Shown in pieces: positions 1 through 8,782 of a stretch of 18,555 nucleotides of DNA (positions within the stretch are counted from its first letter, which is position 1; the number at the start of each line of letters is the position of its first letter). The notes under the pieces were generated by a model. The model ran no database searches. It had not been told where the DNA came from and was given only the letters and a program-made list of their open reading frames with translations. Both the position numbers and the translations under genes were made by a program. This DNA comes from JAWWPG01 sp038254365 (GTDB lineage: Bacteria > Actinomycetota > Actinomycetes > Propionibacteriales > Nocardioidaceae). The stretch lies in the NCBI GenBank assembly GCA_038254365.1, contig JBBSGI010000057.1, positions 1 through 18,555 on the forward strand, given 5' to 3'.

Positions 1-135
1 ACAGCCTCGGGAGAGCCGGGGGCGGCGGTGTCATGCTGGCCCTCGCGGAGCGACCGACGCTGGCCGTCACCTCGGCCCTCGCCGAGTCCGAACAACGAGC
101 ATCATCTCGATACCCGCCAGGAAGAGGGTGCACCA

Positions 136-1260
136 GTGACCCATGACCAGTGGGCGATCGTCGAGCTGTCCGCCGGAGGGGCCGGACTGGTGGGGCTGGT
201 CGGCCTGGTCGTTGCCTACTTCCTGCGCACCCGTTCGCTGCGATGGGGCGCGGTGGTGGTCGCCGTGGTGGCCGTCGGCGGGTTTGTCGCCGGCCTGGTG
301 GCGACGGCGGACGCGATGTTTCTGTCCAGCCACGACTTCCGTGTCGTGCTCCTGGTCAGTGGTGTCGCGGGCGTGGTGTCCCTGTCCTTCGCTCTCGTCG
401 TTGCGGGGGCCGGGGTGCGGTGGTCCCGGGCGCTTCAGGTCGAGGCTCGCCAGCTCGCTGACGAAGGCCCGGCCCAAGAGGTGCGCCCGATGTCCGGGCC
501 GTCGGAGCTCGCGGAGGTGTCAACCCAGCTGCGTCGTACCCACGAACGGCTCGCGGAGTCGCGGGCACGCGAACGCGCGCTGGAGTCCTCGCGCCGCGAG
601 CTGGTGGCTTGGGTGTCCCACGACCTGCGTACGCCGCTCGCCGGTCTGCGGGCGATGACCGAGGCGCTCGAGGACGGCCTGGTCGACGACCCGGACCGCT
701 ACCACGGACAGATGCGCGCCGAGGTGGACCGGATGACACGCATGGTCGACGACCTCTTCGAGCTCTCCCGGATCCACTCCGGGGCGCTTCGGCTCAGCCT
801 CGAGGAGGTGTCGCTCAGGGATGTCATCAGCGACGCCCTGGCCGGCGCGGACCCGGTCGCCCGGGCGCGGGGGGTGCGGCTCGACGGAGCAGTCGACGAC
901 GGTGCCGTGGTGCACGCGGACGCGGGGGAGCTCTCCCGCGTTGTCACGAACCTGCTGATGAACGCGATCCGCCACACGCCGTCGGACGGCGCCGTGGAGG
1001 TCTCCGGGCGGGTAACCGGCGAAGGCGTCGAGGTGACGGTGCGTGACGAGTGCGGTGGGATCCCGGCCGAGGACCTGGACCGGATCTTCGACGTCGCCTG
1101 GCGCGGCAGCTCAGCTCGCACCCCGGAGCCTGGTGCCGTCACCGCCGGCGCCGGGTTGGGGCTGGCGATCGTGCGCGGCATTGTCGAGGCCCACCGCGGC
1201 AGTGTCGATGTGGAGAACGAGGCCCTCGGCTGCCGTTTCCAGGTCCGGCTGCCCGCCTGA
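136..1260 (+). CDS. Sensor histidine kinase of a two-component system
   Basis: Membrane sensor kinase that would autophosphorylate on His and pass the phosphate to a response regulator. The 374-residue protein has three predicted membrane helices (about residues 9-31, 35-57 and 67-91), with little extracytoplasmic sequence between them. A HAMP-like or coiled linker follows, then the H-box VSHDLRTPL (His162), the N-box around NAIRH (Asn276), the G1 box DECGG (Asp304) and the G2 box GAGLGLAIV (about 338-346). This is a complete DHp plus HATPase_c catalytic core. I chose the GTG at 136 because a purine-rich ribosome-binding site (GGAAGAGGG) precedes it and homologous-looking sequence starts there; the frame stays open to the left edge but that part (1-135) looks non-coding in this frame. 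No response regulator lies in the window. One may lie to the left: another frame reads in from the edge and stops at 146, but I do not recognise its product. The signal sensed is unknown; the short loops suggest sensing within the membrane or by a partner. Confidence 0.9.
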   Translation: MTHDQWAIVELSAGGAGLVGLVGLVVAYFLRTRSLRWGAVVVAVVAVGGFVAGLVATADAMFLSSHDFRVVLLVSGVAGVVSLSFALVVAGAGVRWSRALQVEARQLADEGPAQEVRPMSGPSELAEVSTQLRRTHERLAESRARERALESSRRELVAWVSHDLRTPLAGLRAMTEALEDGLVDDPDRYHGQMRAEVDRMTRMVDDLFELSRIHSGALRLSLEEVSLRDVISDALAGADPVARARGVRLDGAVDDGAVVHADAGELSRVVTNLLMNAIRHTPSDGAVEVSGRVTGEGVEVTVRDECGGIPAEDLDRIFDVAWRGSSARTPEPGAVTAGAGLGLAIVRGIVEAHRGSVDVENEALGCRFQVRLPA

Positions 1261-1306
1261 GCCGAGCGCGACCCGCGCCCGCCGTACGGCGACTTGGTCA
1301 GAGGCC

Positions 1307-1312
1307 TACCCT
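1307..1312 (+). promoter_or_regulatory. Possible -10 element upstream of the DUF3046 gene
   Basis: TACCCT lies 45 nt before the GTG start at 1358, in the 97-nt gap after the kinase. No convincing -35 sits 16-18 nt upstream. The gene also has a purine-rich ribosome-binding site (GGTGGGGAGG, 1341-1350). Weak evidence; read-through from the kinase gene is equally possible. Confidence 0.3.
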
Positions 1313-1357
1313 CATCGGTGACGACGCGACGGCGACCAGAGGTGGGGAGGCCAGCAG

Positions 1358-1552
1358 GTGCGGCACACCGAGTTCTGGGCACGGATGGAGGCTGCCCTGG
1401 GCCCGGCCTACGCCCGGACCTGGGCTCGGGAGCACGTCGTCAAGGACCTCGAGCAGCGCACCGTCGTGCAGGCGCTGGCCGAGGGCTGGGATGCTAAGTC
1501 GGTCTGGCGCGCGGTCTGGGCGGAGCTCGAGCTGCCCCTCCGAGAGCGCTGA
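1358..1552 (+). CDS. DUF3046 family small protein
   Basis: Small soluble protein of 64 residues starting MRHTEFWARMEAALG, with central residues around KDLEQRTVVQALAEG and a C-terminal stretch rich in Trp and Glu. This matches DUF3046, an actinobacterial family of unknown function commonly found directly upstream of recA (the M. tuberculosis equivalent is Rv2738c). The GTG start is supported by the ribosome-binding site GGTGGGGAGG 8-17 nt upstream and by homology beginning at the first residue. It is codirectional with recA but separated from it by 200 nt that hold recA's own SOS promoter. The synteny is the strongest evidence for identity; no catalytic residues can be assigned. Confidence 0.88.
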   Translation: MRHTEFWARMEAALGPAYARTWAREHVVKDLEQRTVVQALAEGWDAKSVWRAVWAELELPLRER

Positions 1553-1564
1553 CGGCGTGTCGCA

Positions 1565-1593
1565 TTGGTTCGAACAGGTGTTCGGTCTACTTT
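1565..1593 (+). promoter_or_regulatory. recA promoter with embedded LexA (SOS) box
   Basis: A -35 TTGGTT (1565-1570) and a -10 TACTTT (1588-1593) are separated by exactly 17 nt. The spacer holds TCGAAC-AGGT-GTTCGG (1570-1585), which differs at only the last position from the Gram-positive/actinobacterial LexA operator pattern TCGAAC-N4-GTTCGA. LexA bound here would block RNA polymerase directly, so recA should be DNA-damage inducible. The transcript would have a leader of about 150 nt. Confidence 0.85.
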
Positions 1594-1716
1594 TGCACCG
1601 TGACCGCTGAGCGGTTGTCTGTCCCCAGGGTCGAGCGATTCTGCGAATCCTGTCGGAAGGCCCGGTTAGCGTTCTGACATCAAGGCGGGTCGATGCCCGA
1701 CCTGGCTGCCCGCCCC

Positions 1717-1746
1717 ATGACGCAGAAGGATGACGCAGAAGGATGA
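1717..1746 (+). repeat. 13-nt tandem duplication and 9-codon upstream ORF at the recA start
   Basis: ATGACGCAGAAGG occurs twice back to back (1717-1729 and 1730-1742), followed by ATGAC. The second copy carries the recA ribosome-binding site GAAGGA (1738-1743), 9 nt from the ATG at 1753. The duplication also creates a 9-codon reading frame (MTQKDDAEG) from 1717 that stops at 1746, six bases before recA. No ribosome-binding site is evident for this mini-ORF, so its translation is unproven. Confidence 0.6.
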
Positions 1747-1752
1747 CCCCAG

Positions 1753-3891
<2,139 letters not shown>

Positions 3892-3950
3892 CGGCCCGCC
3901 GGAGGCGGCTCGGGGTCGAGGAGCCTGCGCACGGCGCCGACCGCGGGCCG

Positions 3951-4469
3951 ATGGCCGACCCGGAGTCGGTCGCGCGGACGATCGTGCTCACGAAGCTGAC
4001 CGCGCGAGCCAGGTCGAGGCAGGAGCTAGCCGACGCACTGGCCGCCCGAGGCGTCCCTGACGAGGTGGCGAGCCGGGTGCTCGACCGGTTCGGCGAGGTC
4101 GGGCTGGTCGACGACGCGGCATTCGCGAAGGCGTGGGTCGAGTCGAGGCAGACCTCGCGGGGGCTTTCCCGGCGGGCCCTCGGGCTCGAGCTGCGCCGCA
4201 AGGGTGTCGACACCGAGATCGTCGAGGAGAGCCTGGAGTCGATCGACGACGAAACCGAGTACGCCGCGGCCAGGGGCATGGTGGAGAAGAAGCTGCGCTC
4301 GACCCGAAACGCGGACCCGCAGGCCCGGTGGCGGCAGCTGGTCGGCCTGCTCGCCCGTCGAGGTTACGCTCCCGGACTGGCGATGCGGGTCGTCAAGGAC
4401 GTGTTGGCAGCAGAGGCTGAGTCCTCGGTGCCGTCCGACGACCAGGTGCCCACCTCCTGGGCGAAGTAG
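3951..4469 (+). CDS. recX: Regulatory protein RecX
   Basis: RecX binds RecA filaments and limits their extension and ATPase activity. The 172-residue protein is all-helical and has the RecX hallmarks: SRQELADALAARGVP in the first helical repeat, then GLVDDAAFAKAWVESR, then a second repeat with RRALGLELRRKGV and a third with LVGLLARRGY. Position directly after recA is typical. The start at 3951 (ATG) has no good ribosome-binding site nearby, and no in-frame ATG or GTG lies between the recA stop and it, so translation may depend on coupling to recA 59 nt upstream. The conserved part ends near 4400. The last 23 or so residues form a poorly conserved tail that overlaps the convergent nucleotidyltransferase gene by 106 nt. 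Confidence 0.93.
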   Translation: MADPESVARTIVLTKLTARARSRQELADALAARGVPDEVASRVLDRFGEVGLVDDAAFAKAWVESRQTSRGLSRRALGLELRRKGVDTEIVEESLESIDDETEYAAARGMVEKKLRSTRNADPQARWRQLVGLLARRGYAPGLAMRVVKDVLAAEAESSVPSDDQVPTSWAK

Positions 4470-5314
4470 GCCGCTACCGCCTCGTCCGCCCGCGTCGGCC
4501 AGGTCACGCCGTGCCGATCGGCCGTGTCCCGGCCGGTCGTAAGCATGGCTCGACGTACCGCGAGCATCGCGGTGATGACGTCGCCGGGCCGCGGGTCGGG
4601 CACCGGAAGCGCCTCGAGGAGCCGACGCTGGGTGTTGGTGAGCCGCGACGACCACTGCTTGACCCCCATCACCGGCACCGGCTGGTTGGCCTCCACCAGC
4701 AAGTCGTAGAGCAGGCGTTGCGCTGAGACCACCGCCACCACGCCGAGCAGCCAGTCGCCGCGGGCAACTACCGCGGCCGGAAAGATCGCCTGCTGCCGGA
4801 GGAACTCCTCGACGAGGTCGGCCATCCTCGCGCGGTCGGGGCAACGACCGTCGGCAACCGAGGGGGGTTCGGCCGGTCGCACTCGGCCGGGCGTTATGCC
4901 TCGGACGTCGAGCCCCATCCGGTCGAGCACGAGCAGGCGTGCGTCGGTCGGACCGACATCGACGTGAGTTGCCCGCTCGACCACCATGTCCAGTCGTTCA
5001 CAGCCCGGTGTGACGGAGTAGAACGAGCCGGGCAGGCCGGGGATCTCCCGGGCGATGATGGTTGGCGTGATGGTAGCCAGCCAGTCGCGCGAGCTCGCGC
5101 AGAAGTCGTCGAACGACTCATCAGCCACCGATACGACGACGTCCAAGTCGGAGCCTCGGTCGGCGGTTCCGCGACCCAGCGACCCCGAAAGCCAGAGGGC
5201 GAGCACTCGCTCGTCGGGCTCCACGACCCGCAGGAGCCGGGCGAACAGCCGCGAGTAGCCCTCGGGTAGCCGGCTGAGCGCCTCGTCCACAGCGGGGAGA
5301 CCGACCAGGCTCAT
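4364..5314 (-). CDS. Nucleotidyltransferase-domain protein
   Basis: A 316-residue protein with a Pol-beta-type nucleotidyltransferase motif near the N-terminus: GSLGRGTADRGSDLDVVV, with Gly44-Ser45 and metal-binding Asp56 and Asp58. A candidate third acidic residue lies in the segment ERLDMVVE. The rest is helical and not diagnostic. Such stand-alone proteins include antibiotic adenylyltransferases and MNT-like enzymes; the substrate cannot be told from sequence. The ATG at 5314 is preceded by TAGTCT and 6 nt, a leaderless arrangement. The C-terminal tail (about the last 20 residues, Ser/Ala/Thr-rich) runs antisense into recX by 106 nt. It is transcribed towards recX and divergently from rny. 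It could be an aminoglycoside-type resistance enzyme, but I see no specific support for that. Confidence 0.8.
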   Translation of the reverse strand: MSLVGLPAVDEALSRLPEGYSRLFARLLRVVEPDERVLALWLSGSLGRGTADRGSDLDVVVSVADESFDDFCASSRDWLATITPTIIAREIPGLPGSFYSVTPGCERLDMVVERATHVDVGPTDARLLVLDRMGLDVRGITPGRVRPAEPPSVADGRCPDRARMADLVEEFLRQQAIFPAAVVARGDWLLGVVAVVSAQRLLYDLLVEANQPVPVMGVKQWSSRLTNTQRRLLEALPVPDPRPGDVITAMLAVRRAMLTTGRDTADRHGVTWPTRADEAVAAYFAQEVGTWSSDGTEDSASAANTSLTTRIASPGA

Positions 5315-5320
5315 CTGCGG

Positions 5321-5326
5321 AGACTA
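5321..5326 (-). promoter_or_regulatory. -10 element for the leaderless nucleotidyltransferase gene
   Basis: On the minus strand TAGTCT is followed by 6 nt and then the ATG at 5314. This puts the transcription start at or next to the start codon. No clear -35 is visible and there is no ribosome-binding site. Confidence 0.5.
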
Positions 5327-5369
5327 TTCCAACTGCCTGAGACGACGCGGCGCCGTGCCCCGCCGGTGC

Positions 5370-5398
5370 TTGACCGCCCCTGGTGGGGCCCCTACGGT
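5370..5398 (+). promoter_or_regulatory. Probable housekeeping promoter of rny with inverted repeat in the spacer
   Basis: TTGACC (5370-5375) and TACGGT (5393-5398) are separated by exactly 17 nt. The spacer contains GCCCC-TGGT-GGGGC (5376-5389), a perfect 5-bp inverted repeat that could be an operator. Transcription would start near 5405, leaving a leader of about 280 nt before rny. Functional assignment is inference from the hexamers and spacing. Confidence 0.6.
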
Positions 5399-5404
5399 GA
5401 AATG

Positions 5405-5685
5405 AGAAGGACACCGCGAAAGCGGCGCCACGAAAGTAGTTTCCCGGCTCGACAACAGATTGCTGACAACGCACCCCGTCCGACACCGGTCGGATACCGC
5501 CCGCCGCGAGAAGCGCGGCGTCTGGACAGGAAGGAGTCCTTCGCTCGTCAGGTCAGGAAGTTCGCCCCTTGGCGAGCCCCCGGGTGACACCCGGGACAGG
5601 GTGTTCGTGGACGACCGCCTTCGGTCTGCTTCGCACGGCCGTGCTTTGATCAAGCCCGGTCTGCGCCGACGAAGGGAGTCACCCG
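5405..5685 (+). promoter_or_regulatory. Hairpin-rich leader of rny (no gene seen)
   Basis: The 371-nt gap between the nucleotidyltransferase gene and rny holds no convincing gene. Downstream of the promoter are several inverted repeats: CCGAC/GTCGG (5480-5493); CGCCGCG/CGCGGCG with a 5-nt loop (5502-5520); CGCC/GGCG (5563-5574); CCCGGGT/ACCCGGG with a 3-nt loop (5579-5595); GACCG/CGGTC near 5611-5624; and the 12-bp palindrome GCACGGCCGTGC (5633-5644). The ribosome-binding site GAAGGGAG lies at 5671-5678. I do not recognise a known riboswitch class. A long structured leader on a ribonuclease gene would allow autoregulation through cleavage, but that is speculation. Confidence 0.45.
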
Positions 5686-7416
5686 ATGATGTGGCTGATC
5701 GTGGGTCTGATCGCCATCGCGATCGTCGGGGCCGTCCTGTCGGCGGCCGTCGTTACCCGGCGGACGGCTGACTCCCACGCGGACGGGCCGCCGTCTCTGG
5801 ACATCCCAACGACAGCGCGAGCCTGGTCGGACCCCGTCGGGTCGGCCCGCACGGACTCCCTGCACAGCCAGGCCGAGACGCGGATGCACGCGGCCCGGCT
5901 ACCGGCGGGCAGCGGCACCGAACAGCCTCACGACCCCGGCCCACAGTTCCCGGACCAGGCCCTCCCGCACCCAGAATCAGCGCCTCGGGTCGGGCAGCCT
6001 CCCGCACCTTCGGGGCCGGACGTCGCCGCAGCCGAAGCGGTGCAGCATGCCCTCGCGTCCCTACGTGAACGGGAGGAGGAGATGCGTGGGCTACGACGGG
6101 ACCTGCACGACCAGCACCTGGACGTGGAGCGCCGCGAGCAGCGGCTGCTCCAACGCGAGGAGCGGCTGGATGCCTTCTCGCGTCAGCTCGACGAGCGCGC
6201 CACGGAGCTGACCAGCCAGGACGAGCGGCTTGCCGGCGAACGCCTTGCGCTGCTCGACCTCGCGCGCGAGCGCCGTACCATCCTCGAACGGCTGTCGGAG
6301 CTCACTGCCGCGGAGGCGAAGGTCGAGCTGGTCGCGGACATCGAGCGTGAGGCCAAGCGGGAGGCCGCCGTCACCGTGCGGGACCTGGAGCGGGCCGCCC
6401 AGGACGAGGGGGAGGCGCGGGCGCGCAACATCCTCGCCACGGCGATCCAACGCCTCGCCGCGGAGCAGACCGCGGAGTCGGTGGTGTCCCTGGTGCGGCT
6501 CCCCGGCGACGACATGAAAGGTCGCATCATCGGTCGCGAGGGACGCAACATCCGGGCTTTCGAGCAGACCACCGGGGTCAACCTGATCATCGACGACACC
6601 CCGGAGGCTGTCGTGCTCTCCTGCTTCGACCCGGTACGACGCGAGGTCGGCCGGATCACTCTTGAAGAGCTGGTCGCCGACGGCCGGATCCATCCCAGCC
6701 GGATCGAGGAGGTCTACGCCCGCAGCCTCACCGAGATCGACCGCCTGTGCCACCGGGCGGGCGAAGACGCCCTGCTCGAGATCGGGGTCGCCGAGGTGCA
6801 TCCGCACCTGGTGTCCACGCTGGGCCAGCTGCGCTACCGGACGTCGTACGGGCAGAACGTCTTGAAGCACTGCGTCGAATCGGCGCACGCGGCGGGCCTG
6901 CTGGCTGCCGAGCTGGGCGTCGACGGCACGGTAGCGAAGCGGGCAGCGCTGCTGCACGACATCGGCAAGGCGCTCACCCACGATGCCGAGGGCAGCCACG
7001 CGCTTGTCGGGGCGGACCTCACGCACCGCTACGGCGAGTCATCCGAGGTCGTCCACGCGATAGAGGCGCACCACAACGAGGTCGAGCCGCGCACGATCGA
7101 GGCGGTGTTGACCCAGGCGGCGGACGCGATCAGCGGCGGGCGGCCGGGAGCCCGCCGGGAGTCGCCCGAGGCGTACGTGCGTCGCCTCGAGCGGCTGGAG
7201 GAGATCGCGATGGCATGCGAGGGCGTCGACAAGGTGTTCGCCATGCAGGCCGGCCGCGAGATCCGGGTGATGGTGCTGCCGGAGGAGGTTGACGACATCG
7301 GCGCTCAGGTGTTGGCCCGCGACATCGTCAAGCAGGTCGAGCACGAGCTGACCTACCCTGGACAGATCAAGGTCACGGTGATCCGAGAGTCCAGGACCAC
7401 CGAGATCGCCCGCTGA
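5686..7416 (+). CDS. rny: Ribonuclease Y
   Basis: Membrane-anchored endoribonuclease that initiates mRNA turnover. The 576-residue protein has an N-terminal membrane helix (about 3-24), then a low-complexity Pro/Ala/Ser-rich linker to about residue 105. A long charged coiled coil follows (about 110-235, rich in RERE and REEL patterns). The KH RNA-binding domain has GRIIGREGRNIRAFE near residue 283, and the HD phosphohydrolase domain has RAALLHDIGKALTH with His424-Asp425 and a later HHNE motif. The order TM, coiled coil, KH, HD is diagnostic of RNase Y. It is longer than the usual 510-520 residues because of the linker. ATG at 5686 (followed at once by a second ATG) has the ribosome-binding site GAAGGGAG 7 nt upstream. 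RNase Y is patchily distributed among actinobacteria, so its presence narrows the likely host. Confidence 0.95.
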   Translation: MMWLIVGLIAIAIVGAVLSAAVVTRRTADSHADGPPSLDIPTTARAWSDPVGSARTDSLHSQAETRMHAARLPAGSGTEQPHDPGPQFPDQALPHPESAPRVGQPPAPSGPDVAAAEAVQHALASLREREEEMRGLRRDLHDQHLDVERREQRLLQREERLDAFSRQLDERATELTSQDERLAGERLALLDLARERRTILERLSELTAAEAKVELVADIEREAKREAAVTVRDLERAAQDEGEARARNILATAIQRLAAEQTAESVVSLVRLPGDDMKGRIIGREGRNIRAFEQTTGVNLIIDDTPEAVVLSCFDPVRREVGRITLEELVADGRIHPSRIEEVYARSLTEIDRLCHRAGEDALLEIGVAEVHPHLVSTLGQLRYRTSYGQNVLKHCVESAHAAGLLAAELGVDGTVAKRAALLHDIGKALTHDAEGSHALVGADLTHRYGESSEVVHAIEAHHNEVEPRTIEAVLTQAADAISGGRPGARRESPEAYVRRLERLEEIAMACEGVDKVFAMQAGREIRVMVLPEEVDDIGAQVLARDIVKQVEHELTYPGQIKVTVIRESRTTEIAR

Positions 7417-7442
7417 CGCGGCAGCACGGTCCCGCCCGTTGG

Positions 7443-7448
7443 TACGAT
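7443..7448 (+). promoter_or_regulatory. -10 element for the leaderless Nudix-GNAT gene
   Basis: TACGAT followed by 6 nt and the ATG at 7455, in the 38-nt gap after rny. There is no ribosome-binding site, so a leaderless transcript is likely. Confidence 0.55.
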
Positions 7449-7454
7449 CGCGCC

Positions 7455-8438
7455 ATGTCGGTGGATCCGTCGCGCACCTGGGACGGCCTTGAGATCGCGT
7501 CCGACGAACCGGTCGGCTCAGCCGTCGTCGTGCGCCGGGTCAGCCCGAGCGGCGAACGGGAGCTGCTGCTGCTCCACCGAAACGGCAACGGCCCGGGTTT
7601 CGAGGGTGACTGGGCCTGGACCAGCCCGGCGGGCTGCCGCCAGCCGGGGGAGGCCGTCTACCCGGCAGCACTGCGCGAGCTGGCCGAGGAAGCCGGGCTC
7701 GCCGGACTCGCCCCCTGGGCGGTCGACCTGTCCGGGAGGTGGGTTCTCTTTGCCGTTGATGTGCCGTACGACGTCAGCGTCGACCTGGTCGACCCCGAGC
7801 ACGACCGGTTCGAATGGGTGCATCTTGACCGTGCGGTGAGCCGGATACTGCCCTCCGTCGTCGGTGAGCAGCAGGCGAAGGCGGCCGCCGTCCCATCGGC
7901 CGACATCGGGTTCCGGCCGATGACCGAGGCCGACTTCGCTGCCGTCGCGCACTGGCAGTCGGCACCGCACGTGGCGCAGTGGTGGGACGCGCACAGCCGC
8001 GACGAGACCGCCGTGCGGGCCCGCTACCTGCCGCGTCTGCGCGGCGAAGCGGCAGTCCGGATGTGGGTCGTCGAGGTCGGCGGCCGGGGCGCCGGGATGA
8101 TCCAGGACTATCGGGTCGCGGACGACGACGACTATGCGACGAACACCGGCGACCCGGACGCGATCGGCTTCGACTACCTGCTCGGTGATGCCGCGCTCGT
8201 CGGACGGGGCCTGGGCACGCGCGTCATCTGGGAGTTTTGCCGCGACGTGCTGCACCGCGACTTCCCCGAGGCGGCGCACTTCCTGGCCAGCCCGAGCCAC
8301 CGGAATGTGCGCTCTCGGCGGGTCCTCGCCAAGTGCGGATTCGTCGAGGGGCTGCGGATCGACGAGCCGGCTCGGCCCGCGGAGCCGGCCGATACCGAGG
8401 TCGTGTGCACCTTCGACGTCGCCCACTGGCTCGGCTGA
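7455..8438 (+). CDS. Nudix hydrolase fused to an AAC(6')-like GNAT acetyltransferase
   Basis: A 327-residue two-domain protein. Residues 1-150 form a Nudix fold with an intact box GCRQPGEAVYPAAL-RELAEEAGL (60-82; G-x5-E-x7-RE-x2-EE-x-G), so it should hydrolyse a nucleoside diphosphate linked to some other moiety. From about 152 (FRPMTEADFAAVAHWQ) a GNAT domain begins, with WWDAHSRDE, a GFDYLLGDA segment, the acetyl-CoA loop GRGLGT (250-255) and SPSHRNVRSRRVLAKCGF. This pattern closely resembles AAC(6')-Ib-type aminoglycoside acetyltransferases and related siderophore-type GNATs (Acetyltransf_8). Both catalytic signatures are intact. The domains are joined in one continuous frame with good codon bias, so this looks like a true fusion. 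Substrates are unknown; resistance should not be assumed. It starts 38 nt after rny with its own leaderless promoter. Confidence 0.88.
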   Translation: MSVDPSRTWDGLEIASDEPVGSAVVVRRVSPSGERELLLLHRNGNGPGFEGDWAWTSPAGCRQPGEAVYPAALRELAEEAGLAGLAPWAVDLSGRWVLFAVDVPYDVSVDLVDPEHDRFEWVHLDRAVSRILPSVVGEQQAKAAAVPSADIGFRPMTEADFAAVAHWQSAPHVAQWWDAHSRDETAVRARYLPRLRGEAAVRMWVVEVGGRGAGMIQDYRVADDDDYATNTGDPDAIGFDYLLGDAALVGRGLGTRVIWEFCRDVLHRDFPEAAHFLASPSHRNVRSRRVLAKCGFVEGLRIDEPARPAEPADTEVVCTFDVAHWLG

Positions 8439-8459
8439 CGTCGTACCCTGGGTATACCC

Positions 8460-8713
8460 GAGGTGGCCGAAGCGGTGCAGGTGGGGTCGCCGACGGGGAC
8501 TCCTGCCCGAGGGCTGGCCGGACATTCGTGGCAATGCGAGCGCCTACTGCGTCGTGGAGAGCGATGACGCCGTCGACGAGCTGTTCACGGGCCACCGCTT
8601 CTGGGGCGCGGGCACTGCGCGAGCCGACCGACGAGGACTACGGCGGACGCGACTGCTCCCTGCTCGACCCTGAGGGCAACCAGTGGAGCTTCGGGAGCTA
8701 CCCCGGCGAGTGA
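8460..8713 (+). pseudogene. Frameshifted, N-truncated VOC/glyoxalase-family remnant
   Basis: The C-terminal half of a VOC (glyoxalase/bleomycin-resistance) protein can be read only by changing frame twice. AVQVGSPTGTPA is in one frame (about 8472-8507); EGWPDIRGNASAYCVVESDD and DELFT in the next (about 8509-8588); and ATASGARALREPTDEDYGG followed by LLDPEGNQWSFGSY in the third, ending at TGA 8711-8713. Each shift is explained by one extra base (near 8505-8508 and 8586-8592). The family's N-terminal 50-60 residues are missing: only 21 nt separate this remnant from the stop of the preceding gene. So it is both truncated and frameshifted. Sequencing error could explain the shifts but not the truncation. 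Confidence 0.75.
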
Positions 8714-8715
8714 CC

Positions 8716-8771
8716 CCGGATTCGTCCGATCCGATCGGACCGAGAACCCGCGCCGCGTCGGACGAATCCGG
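8716..8771. terminator. Bidirectional terminator-like inverted repeat
   Basis: A perfect 14-bp inverted repeat has arms CCGGATTCGTCCGA (8716-8729) and TCGGACGAATCCGG (8758-8771). The 28-nt loop begins with an inner 10-bp palindrome TCCGATCGGA (8730-8739). It lies between the plus-strand VOC remnant and the 3' end of the minus-strand ABC operon (stop at 8783), where it could end transcription from both sides. There is no U-tract on either strand, as is common in actinobacteria. Confidence 0.75.
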
Positions 8772-8782
8772 CGCCTTCTCGG

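Noticed and set aside
1..135. Partial upstream gene (possible response regulator C-terminus)
   Set aside because: One frame stays open with GC-rich third positions to about 90 and stops at 146, but the peptide lacks the Gly-Tyr-Arg type ending of OmpR-like regulators and I cannot identify it.
4364..5314. Aminoglycoside resistance adenylyltransferase
   Set aside because: The nucleotidyltransferase motif is generic; nothing in the remainder identifies an aminoglycoside-modifying subfamily.
5405..5685. Known riboswitch class in the rny leader
   Set aside because: I looked for recognisable conserved cores and found none; only generic inverted repeats can be stated.
5366..5771. Small plus-strand open frames in the rny leader
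   Set aside because: They are Arg-rich, lack ribosome-binding sites, and one runs into rny out of frame; no conserved features.
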